DNA of 64,000 nt from Papio anubis (taxonomy: Eukaryota; Chordata; Mammalia; Primates; Cercopithecidae). The translations under genes were made by a program, and so were the position numbers. Shown piece after piece: positions 55,741 to 64,000 of this stretch (position 1 is the stretch's first letter; every line of letters starts with the position of its first letter). The stretch lies in NCBI RefSeq assembly GCF_008728515.1, contig NC_044978.1, positions 7,955,771 through 8,019,770 on the forward strand, in the 5' to 3' direction. The notes beneath the pieces are model-generated. The model was not told the DNA's origin, did not search any database, and saw nothing but the letters and a program-made list of their open reading frames with translations.

Positions 55741-57889
55741 CCAAAGAAAGGATGCTTTGTTCTAATACGGAAAGTTGACAATCCCCAGGGCGTAGAAGGA
55801 GCTAGGCAGTCCTGAGCATAGTAGTGAAATGCCCTAGACAGGAGAATAACCTGGAGTTTACTTGTGAAGACATTTTGGCCATCAGCATGTGAGTAGTCAG
55901 GTTGCAAACTTTGCTGGTTGTTAGCCCTAACATTTGCTTTCGTACAGCAGTTTTGACAGTTGCACTGCTCACAGCAAACTGCCATTGGAGTTTGTTCTGC
56001 TTCAGTGCCACTCGGCTGTCACAGCCTGTCATGAGGCAAGAAAGCTCTAAAAACCTAACCCCATCCGACAGGGTTTAATCATTCCTATTACTCCTGTTGC
56101 CTGCACAGGCCACCTTGGAGCACACAGCATTCAATTTTACCCTTCCAACAGCACCTGTTTCATAGGCTTCCACTGTTTTATTATTAGTATTTTAAACAGA
56201 GTGATAAGCTACATTGTTTTGAAGAGACAAAAAATCAGCAAAGAAATGTATGTATTTATCAAAACAATAATACTGAAATTGACCAACAATGAACCAAACC
56301 CAAATGAAACCAAGGTGAAGTTTAAGGTGCTTTTTTTTTTCCTATTTATGCTACTGGGCAAGAGGGGAGGTAACCCTTCCATTGTTTCACTAGGATAACA
56401 AGGCAGAAGGGAATTGGTTATTTCTCCATTAGACAAAGCATATGGGAAAAGACACTAGCAACTTTTGTCCCTGTCACCCTTTGTCTTGGATATCTTTACA
56501 TCCACTTACTTGCTTTTCTTGAGCTGTGAAATTAGGAGAGCCCACTTCCTGGTTAGTGGCCAACTCCTGTAGCATAGAGACACTCACTGAGAATTATTTA
56601 GAGATTTGGTAGGTCATGATCACATATTTCTCAAGAAAGTGCCCTCAACTGCTATCAATGAGGTGACAGTACACCAGAGATCACATACTTACCCTCCTTT
56701 TTGCTTGTTATAAAATAAGAGACAGCAATCAGGGGCAATATAATATTCCCCACTATAATGAAATCCAGACAGTCTTGTAAACACTACTAGTATTGAATTC
56801 ATCAAGACCCAACAAACCTTGATAGATATTTACTCTTACAAATACATAGTAGTCTATTCCCACAACAATCCACAGAGAACGGGAAAGGCAAGAGAGCAGC
56901 ATTACTAAGGATCAAGTGACAGAATTGCATGTATTGATGTCACTTAGCCACATGTGTTATAGTATGTCTTCTGGAGTACATGTTTGAGTTAAAAGCTGCT
57001 TAATTTGGCCAAATATAATTATTTCACAGAATTAATATAAATAATTGGTCTGATTTCTGAATGGTCACTTCAATTTTGGGTTTAGATTCAAGCCATCGAA
57101 CACAGTATGTGTACTCAAATTTTTAAATTAATTGGCTCTTATCCTTTTAAGAAGCTTGACAAACTTCTTAGTTTATCCAAAGTATAATTGATTTTTAATT
57201 AAAACAATCTGAATCTTTTCCTAGAATCATGTTATACTAGGAAAATAATTGCATTAAGTAAAAAACAGTAAGAGTATAAAAAAGGAAAGAACACTTGCAA
57301 AATTGGTACATTGGAAAGTTTTAGATGGAAATAATAAAGAAAAATAGAGAATAATGAAAAAACTAACCGAATACTCTGCAAATAAGTGAATGGTGAACAA
57401 CTGGATACAAGATTAGGCGGCCTTTTGTTCCCCTCCTTTTAAATGTCATTAGAATAAAACGCAATAAACACAGGCTAGTGTCTAGGATATGTGGAGAGAA
57501 CAAGGACTTAGCCACTTTAATTTACCGGCATCTTGGCAATAAAATTGCCCAAGCAACTGGCACTGAGCTGACCCTCATGTCTGATGCAGGAGAAACTAGG
57601 AAGAGTTCACTGGCAACTAGCAAACCCTCAGGTTTGCCCTTGAGAGCTGACTTTCCAAAATCTAACAAAACACGTGACCTTGATAATGTCTTCGGAAAGG
57701 TAACAATAATCAAGGCTAGAGGAATCCTTTGGCCTGTACGATAACATTTTCATGTTCTAGAGATGGCAGGTTATATTAATTAAGGGTCATGACTAATAAT
57801 GGAATAGAAATATCAGACATGGATTGCTATGAGACAATTAGAAACTCTTTAGAATTGTCCAATTCTGAAACGAGAGTCATGACTGTAGT
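55741..57889. other. Long unique stretch, no gene recognised
   Basis: About 2.1 kb without recognisable repeats or exons on either strand. Confidence 0.4.
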
Positions 57890-58378
57890 TGTGTTCGCCT
57901 GCTATCCAAGGCCCTCCAGAACACGGTTCAGCCTACCTTTCCAGCTTTCTATAATCACCTACCAATCACAACCCTCACGTCCAATCCAGATTGGCTTAGT
58001 AATCATTTCTTAAACATATTTAATACCTCTCCACTGTCATTCCTTTGCTAATGGCACTTTCTATTGAAATGTCCTTCCCTTCTTTACCATTTGAGATATT
58101 ACCCATCTTTTGAAGACCCATTTCACAATCTTTCTTATCCATGAAATATTTCCTCATTTCTCCATCCAAATGTGTCTCTTTCTTCTACTGAAACATCTAA
58201 AGCATAGTGTTTGTATTTTCCTTACAAAAATGGGTTATTTTACATCCGTCTTTTCCTCCCTATTGTTTTATAAGCAATTTAAGAGCAAGGATTATGTGAT
58301 TGTCTGTGTGTATGTGTGTGTATATGTGTGTCACTGGGATATAGGACATAGTGCTGGCAAAGGCATTAAATGAAGATA
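57890..58378 (+). mobile_element. L2 LINE 3-prime fragment
   Basis: ctatccaaggccctccagaa, cagcctacctttccagcttt, atgtccttcccttctttacc, gaagacccatttcacaatct, tatccatgaaatatttcctc, agcaatttaagagcaaggat, acatagtgctggcaaaggca, ttaaatgaa at the end: L2 blocks in order, with the GT-rich patch at 58300-58332 inside. Confidence 0.8.
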
Positions 58379-59963
58379 GTAAGTTGTTTCTTTGTTATTG
58401 TTGTTTCTTTTATTTTGTTAAAACCATCATAGATAACTTCAAGACTTGCTTTTGTCAAATACACTAATGTGATTGCCAGTCTAGTTACTTGATTGAAGAC
58501 TTGTGATTAGTAAACTGATTGATAGCATAAAAGATTGTTTAAATATCTGCTGACATAACTATATGTATAAAAAGTATTTTGCAAAAAACATACTTGTCCA
58601 TCTCATACAGTTGCTTCTTTCCCCACATCATTTTACTACCTAAATGAATCAAGCCTCATTAAGCTCCCAACTTCTATTAACTCTCCCCAGTGTTGCCTGC
58701 CGGCTGAGGAATCCTAGCCCATCATTTTGATGAGTACAGACTTACATAGTCCCTCCTCTGTACCTAGTACAATGTGTGGGTATGCCATGCAAGGAGATCT
58801 GTAAGTCACTCTGCCATCTGTTTGTCCAAAGTAAAAAACAACAAAACTACACGCAAATAATAAACAGTACCTAAAACATTTCTTTTGGGACCTAAAACTG
58901 TAATATGTTACTAATGTGACCCCTAGTGTCTTTTCAACAGGGTCTGTTTGCTGTTGATTTCAAAGGAAGTCAGCTTGATAATCAGCAAATAATCTAAAAT
59001 TGAGAAAAACGGCTCATGCCCAAGCACCAACCTGTACAAATACTTTTATATACTGAACTCAAGATAAAGCCATCTTTTTTTTTTTCATTTTTGTAAAAAC
59101 AACTGTGGGTATTATCCAAAAATAGCTGACTGTTAACTAGACAACTAGCCAGATCTCTAATGCTCCGCGCGGACTCTGGCTGTTGCGTCTCCATCTGTAC
59201 AGCCTGCTGCCTGCATGTTTTGAATTACAGGAGCAGAGAAGGGAATCCAAGAGATAAGGATTCAATGGCATAGGTTGCCTCTGCTCTTGCTTTCATGAGG
59301 GAGATATTTTTCTCTTTTATGCTTTGACAGTGGCTGATTATATAGGATTCCCACCAACCTCCTCACTTTTAAAGCATTTCTGTGTGAAGAACACCTGACC
59401 TATAGTTTGCTGAATACCAGGTGCAGATCTGATTACCTTCAGGTGTCCTAATGCTATTTGTACACAAGTATTTCAGCTCTTTCTCATCCTTTGAGTCTAT
59501 TTTTTTTTACGCTTCCAAACTTGAGGATTCTTATTTCCTTTAAACAAATAGTATGACACTTATTAAGCAGAGGAATGCATTTGTAAGATGAATCAATGAA
59601 TCATAATCACATACTTCCGCATCCAATGTTAGGTTTCAGCCATGGACACTAAATCTCTGTGGTGTGAGTGACAGCAGGTAAAGGTTTTAAACTCATTCCA
59701 GCACATGGGATAAGTCCCATCAGTTATGAAATTGCCACTGAGCTATTTTTAATTTATTTTTTTTTCCAGTACTCCTTTTTTTTTTTTTCTTGATCACATT
59801 ATATGCCGTGATTTTAAAAGATCTATTTTTTTTTCCATTTTGGAAACAAAAATAGAAATTCCTACCAACTGTTGACTTTACTTTGTCATAATTTTACTTT
59901 CTGTTCTGTGCTGTCTGTGCAGCAGGGGTTTGAGAAAATAAACCAGAGTATGTTGTGAATAAT
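58379..59963. other. Unique sequence, no gene recognised
   Basis: A small CpG cluster (ctccgcgcggactc) lies at about 59163-59176 but is far too small for a CpG island. T-runs at about 59757-59765 and 59778-59790. Confidence 0.45.
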
Positions 59964-60003
59964 TCACACTCCAAAAAAATAAAACAATACCTTTGGAGTG
60001 TGA
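59964..60003. repeat. 12-bp perfect inverted repeat (hairpin)
   Basis: TCACACTCCAAA (59964-59975) and TTTGGAGTGTGA (59992-60003) are exact reverse complements around a 16-nt A-rich loop. Confidence 0.95.
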
Positions 60004-60039
60004 GATAATAAATACTACTTTCCTTATTCTGTTTTCACT

Positions 60040-60350
60040 GATACCTACATTCCTTTTTTTTTTTTTTTTGAAATGGAGTCTTGCTCTGTCACCCAGGCTG
60101 GAGTGCAGTGGTATGATCTCGGCTTACTGAAACATCCGCCTCCAGGGTTCAAGCAATTTCCCTGTCTCAACTTCCCTAGTAGCTGGGACTACAGGCACCT
60201 GCCGCCACGCCCAGCTAATTTTTTGTATTTTTAGTAGAGATGGGGTTTTACCATAATGGCCAGGCTGGTCTCAAACTCCTAACCTGGGGTGATCCGCCTG
60301 CCTCGGCCTCCCAAAGTGCTGGGATTACAGGTGAGAGATACCTACATTCC
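60040..60350 (-). mobile_element. Alu, antisense, slightly 5-prime-truncated
   Basis: Reverse Alu (60054-60336) with perfect 14-bp target duplications GATACCTACATTCC at 60040-60053 and 60337-60350. It ends at gggattacaggtgaga, lacking the last 'gccaccgcgcccggcc' part, so the Alu 5-prime end was lost at insertion. AluS-like. Confidence 0.95.
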
Positions 60351-61013
60351 ATTTTAAAATCCAAATGTAGTAACAAGGAATTTGAACAACTTACGTCATG
60401 GGTGACGTTGTCAGAAACCAGTCTCTTGTCCTTTCTGCAGAGCTGGTGTGGTGGAGAGAACTATAGTTGGGCCACAGCCTGAGACTGAGAATATCAAAAG
60501 CAATGGCCTTTATAAGACAGAAACTAGGAATGTGAGTCCAGGCTGCTACTGTTAAGCTAACGAGTTTAAAAGCGGCAAATCTGGTAAAGGGAATTGAAAT
60601 AAAACACAAGAAAGCCAAGTTAGGAAACAGGAGATAAGAATCAAGGTGATGGATTACAAAAAACCTGTGGGTACGCCTAGTGGAGAGGAGTAGGCTCAGG
60701 CTCCCGCAGGCAAGTTGTGACATGGGCTCTCCGCCTTCTTTTCTGTTCTTAATTTACAGGTCAGTGTTTGTCCCTGACAAAAGATCATGAAAAAAATTCT
60801 CAATCAAAACTCCCACCCCAACACAAACAATGCGTGATACTAACTAATTTACGTGGGGGAAAAAAACCTAAACTTGGATGGAGGAAAGTGCCAGCACCTG
60901 CTCTATGGCTACAGTCACAGGGTTTTTCTGTAGCAATGACTGTTGGTTCTTGGTGTGAGGAGGTCAGTGCTCATGCCCACTATCCTAGGGCTTCCCTTAG
61001 GTTGTTCTACTTT
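60351..61013. other. Unique sequence, no gene recognised
   Basis: No feature recognised. Confidence 0.45.
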
Positions 61014-61028
61014 TGAAAATGTGTAATC

Positions 61029-61063
61029 GGTGAGGTGGGATGGTTAGCACTCTAGATACTGAA
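61029..61063 (+). pseudogene. tRNA-Gln 5-prime-half-like fossil, copy 1
   Basis: Contains ggtgggatggttagcact, the D-arm of tRNA-Gln, then ctagatactgaa where the anticodon arm ctggactctgaa is expected. About 25 of 31 positions agree with tRNA-Gln from the D-arm through position 38; the acceptor strand appears shortened by 3 nt. It is followed by aatgtgtcatcgg, the same phrase that follows copy 2. No B box in frame, so not a functional tRNA gene. Confidence 0.55.
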
Positions 61064-61079
61064 AATGTGTCATCGGCGA

Positions 61080-61117
61080 GGTTCCATGGTGGGAGGGTTA
61101 GCACTCTGGACTCTGAA
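61080..61117 (+). pseudogene. tRNA-Gln (CTG) 5-prime-half-like fossil, copy 2
   Basis: Begins exactly at tRNA position 1 (ggttccatgg), continues through the D-arm (gttagcac) and the anticodon stem and loop (tctggactctgaa, anticodon CTG). About 35 of 38 bases agree with the human tRNA-Gln sequence as remembered; all three differences are in the D-loop. After position 38 the match fades into aatgtgtaatcggttctgg; ggttc there could be a B-box remnant about 3 nt too close. In tandem with copy 1. Confidence 0.65.
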
Positions 61118-61234
61118 AATGTGTAATCGGTTCTGGATTAAGCAGGTGTGTAACAACACTGTGAGGAGAAACTTCCTAGAATGGGTCATAGAAGAAATTT
61201 AATAGTCTTGGATTGCAGATTGGGAAAATGGCAG

Positions 61235-61270
<36 letters not shown>

Positions 61271-61271
61271 T
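61235..61271. repeat. Polypyrimidine (TTTTC)n/T-run
   Basis: Several TTTTC units followed by about 18 T; no Alu body attached on either side. Confidence 0.9.
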
Positions 61272-61275
61272 CCCT

Positions 61276-64000
61276 TTGGAAGGCTGTAGTAGTTGCTAAA
61301 TTCAATTTTAAAAATTATTCTAACTTTAACATCAGCAGAAAACAAGATGGTTTGTTGGAAATAAGTTGAGCTTCCAAATTCATTCTTGAGTTAAAAGACT
61401 GGACTCTTCATTCACTGAGGAGCTTTATGTGGCTCCATTTTCCAGTCCCTAAATTAACGCTAACCTCATAATACTATTGTTAACTTTGATGAAGTAAATG
61501 ACCCTGAATCTTTAACATGGAGATTTTGACAAAATAAGTGCTAATAATGTATCCCAGTAAACATAAATATATAAAATACAATTTTGGTCATCCTACTGTG
61601 TGGTATGAGTAGCTGAAAACTTAGTCATGTGGCCAGTTTGAACAAGCAGCCAGCTGGTGAAAGGAATATTTTCACAAATTATTGCATGCTGGAATATTTT
61701 AAAGCAGGGGTGTCTCTGTAGAAGCAGACACAGCCTAAGTCAAGGGCATGCTGGTATGAAAATCAAAACAAAGTAATTGTCCTTTTCTAAAAACGCAGAG
61801 GTGCTCTTCAATCAGCCCATCGCATACTGACCTTGTTGAAAGCCAACAGCATTATTTTGTATCACAGTTCTCTAAAGATAATGCTATGGGTATCTGCTAC
61901 CCTTTCTAAGAACCACCCAACATGTGGGTGGCCCAAAACTGACCCAACAAATCTTGGAGAAGCATAAGAGACAGTTGCGGCCTCTTTGCTTTATTTGAAA
62001 TCTACCCAATATGTGATATTCCGGGCTTGGAAATCTGTGGGGTGTTATAAAAGTAAACATTTTGGGCTAATGAATGTCCTGGAATGAACTAGAATGAGTG
62101 CTTTCCTAAGGCTGACCTGACACAACAAAAAGTTTGGAATAAAATCCTGCGGAGACGTATTTCCAGAAAGGGAGTAATTGGATCCACTGAGTAGAAAAGT
62201 TAACCCTGCCTAGTTCAGCTAAACAGAAACCAGAAGAAAGGGCTAAAAAGGGTTTTATTTTATTGTTGTGATAGACCTATGGACCTATTATAAGTGATAA
62301 AGTTGGTAAAACTGTTAAGCACAGAAGATGAAATTTTCTTTGGCTTTCTCTAACTTTTTCATCATTTAGGACACATACTAGGCACCAAATAAGACATGGT
62401 CCACCCTTGCCTGAAGAACTCAGAATTCTGCTCTCCTCTCTTGAGGTTCTGTTACCCCCCAACCATGAACAAAGTGAGCTTTCAAGCCACCTTCCAGTAG
62501 CTCAGGATCACAGTAACACCTCACCCAAGTTTCGTGGCTGGAAACCTTTACTTTTCACGTCCAATAAAGCATCCCTTTCCCGTGTCCTTTCTTCTCTGCT
62601 TTCTGCATGGACCAAAGCAGGTGGACAAACTCATCTCTGTTAAGAGGTTGATAACTGATCGGTGGGTTCTATCTCATTGACTTGGGAGGGATTTCATTTT
62701 GATAAGAGATCACTGAAGACACAGAGATTAATCCCGAGAAATAAATAATTAATGATCCTGTGATAAGACAGTAAGAGACATATTTCAGGCAAGTGGGTGG
62801 TTCTGGAACCCCTTTGAGAGCACCTTGTTAAAGGACTATTTGATCCATACATTACACTAACTCTAGTTTTCCCACTTACAGAAAGAGGTCAAATTTGATA
62901 ATAACGGGCATTAATTTAAAGAAGAATTTGAGACAAAATTAATGGTCTGAAGTTGTAATATAACTTTCATCTTGCAATATTCACAAAACAAGCTGAGCTT
63001 GTGAACACACCAACCATCCCAAAGGTGTACAATATTGACAATAAAAGCACAAAAATATAATAACTTTAAAAAGAAATCGTCTTTTGAAACACTGCTAGCT
63101 AGAGTGCTCTGCAGATGAAAAGCAGACAGAGACTTTCTCTTTATTACAGTCACATACTTGCCCTCAAATATTTTTCTTTTGAATGGGCAGAAATGAGTTT
63201 TCTTTTTTTTTTTTTTAAAAAAGCAGTATTTCAAACAATGCGTTTTCTTGTGATAAGAGATCTGTTTTAACGTCTTTACAAAAGAGGACCGTCAAAATAG
63301 TATGTACAGGGTAAAGTGTTAGGATTACAAATTACACTGATTTTAATGGACCCCAAAATCTGTAAAATTGCCCCACCCTTGCCAAGTTCTTTCTGCAAGA
63401 TGCATTTTTCTTTTTCCTCAGGGAGATTTATGTTAGAGTTACTTGTTTGTTAGTGCTGCTTTGAGAAGAAGGAAAAAAAGCCAAAAAGGACTTCTCTTAA
63501 AATTTCTCAAAATAATTCCTACCATTTTTTTTCTAATCACAAGGGATAAAGTCAAATTAATGTATCTTCTTCCTAGAAATCTCCTCTAGAACAATCTTGT
63601 TTAGAGAATAACCACTTATGAAGCCAACTTTACTATTGTATTTTCTTGCTATGTCTTTCCTTGAAAGTAAATACTTCACTTTAGCATCTCGATCTTATGC
63701 CATTATAATAAATGTCCTCTAACATAGAATTTTAAAAAGATGTTTGACTTATATGTCTTATTTAGCAAAATTATTTGAAAAATATTTTAGAATTATTCTA
63801 TAATATTCTAGATTGAAGTTACAGCATAATAATTTATGCATGGTGTATGCAGTGACACCTGGCCCTCGGCCTCCTGTCTAACAATATACTAGACAAGAAT
63901 TATTACTCCATAATTCACACCCTGTCATGTCTTATTGCTTAATTAAAGCACAACCTTCCTCTACATGACAAGCAATTGGACTGTTAACATTATAGATGAT
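61276..64000. other. Long unique stretch to the window edge
   Basis: About 2.7 kb with no transposon, RNA gene or exon that I can recognise. T-run followed by A-run at about 63201-63222. Confidence 0.4.

Larger units (their letters stand above)
61014..61130 (+). repeat. Tandem array of tgaaaatgtgt(a/c)atcgg units
   Basis: The 17-bp phrase starts at 61014, 61060 and 61114 (spacings 46 and 54). The two intervals between phrases each contain a tRNA-Gln-like half. This is a short tandem duplication carrying tRNA-derived sequence. Confidence 0.9.

Noticed and set aside
59163..59176. Small CpG cluster
   Set aside because: Only a few CpGs in 14 bp; far below CpG-island size, and no promoter features adjoin it.

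Overview
This window reads as primate nuclear DNA, most likely human, from an intergenic or deep intronic region. It carries many Alu elements, including two with AluY diagnostic bases (catarrhine lineage), together with MIR, L2, L1, MaLR LTRs and hAT-Charlie and Tigger DNA transposon fossils. The base composition is AT-rich and CpG-poor by eye. I see no protein-coding gene, no CpG island and no convincing exon. The longest open frames (about 135 to 141 codons) fall in Alu, L1, L2 or LTR-like sequence and look like chance openings.

Layout: 1-13 kb is dense in old repeats (MIR, L2, an antisense L1 and four MaLR-type LTRs) with two Alus and an AluJ whose tail became a long TTCC/GGAA microsatellite. 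13-26.7 kb is sparser, with L2, an MLT1 LTR, an L1 3-prime end and long unique stretches. 26.7-33.7 kb is a nested pile-up: an ERVL-like LTR interrupted by an Alu and by a tRNA-Met-like 5-prime half, then AluJ, MIR, an AluS, a probable ERV LTR, a Tigger MITE, and an ancient L1 split by an AluJ. 35.6-37.5 kb is a 5-prime-truncated L1 of mid-primate or older type. 39.8-50.8 kb holds four Alus (two AluY), hAT MITEs and a local 327-bp direct duplication 1.53 kb apart. 52.4-53.5 kb is another antisense ancient L1. 53.5-64 kb is mostly unique sequence with one L2, one Alu, a 64-bp tandem duplication and a tandem pair of tRNA-Gln-like 5-prime halves.

The strongest unusual signals are two tRNA-derived fossils of different isotypes (tRNA-Met at 27.8 kb, tandem tRNA-Gln at 61.0 kb). 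In both, recognisable similarity starts at or near tRNA nucleotide 1 and stops just after the anticodon. Next come the local duplication at 48.1/49.7 kb and the 11+4-unit GGAA microsatellite inside an AluJ target-site duplication. Repeat family names are from memory of consensus sequences and were not checked with RepeatMasker; where a subfamily name is uncertain this is said.
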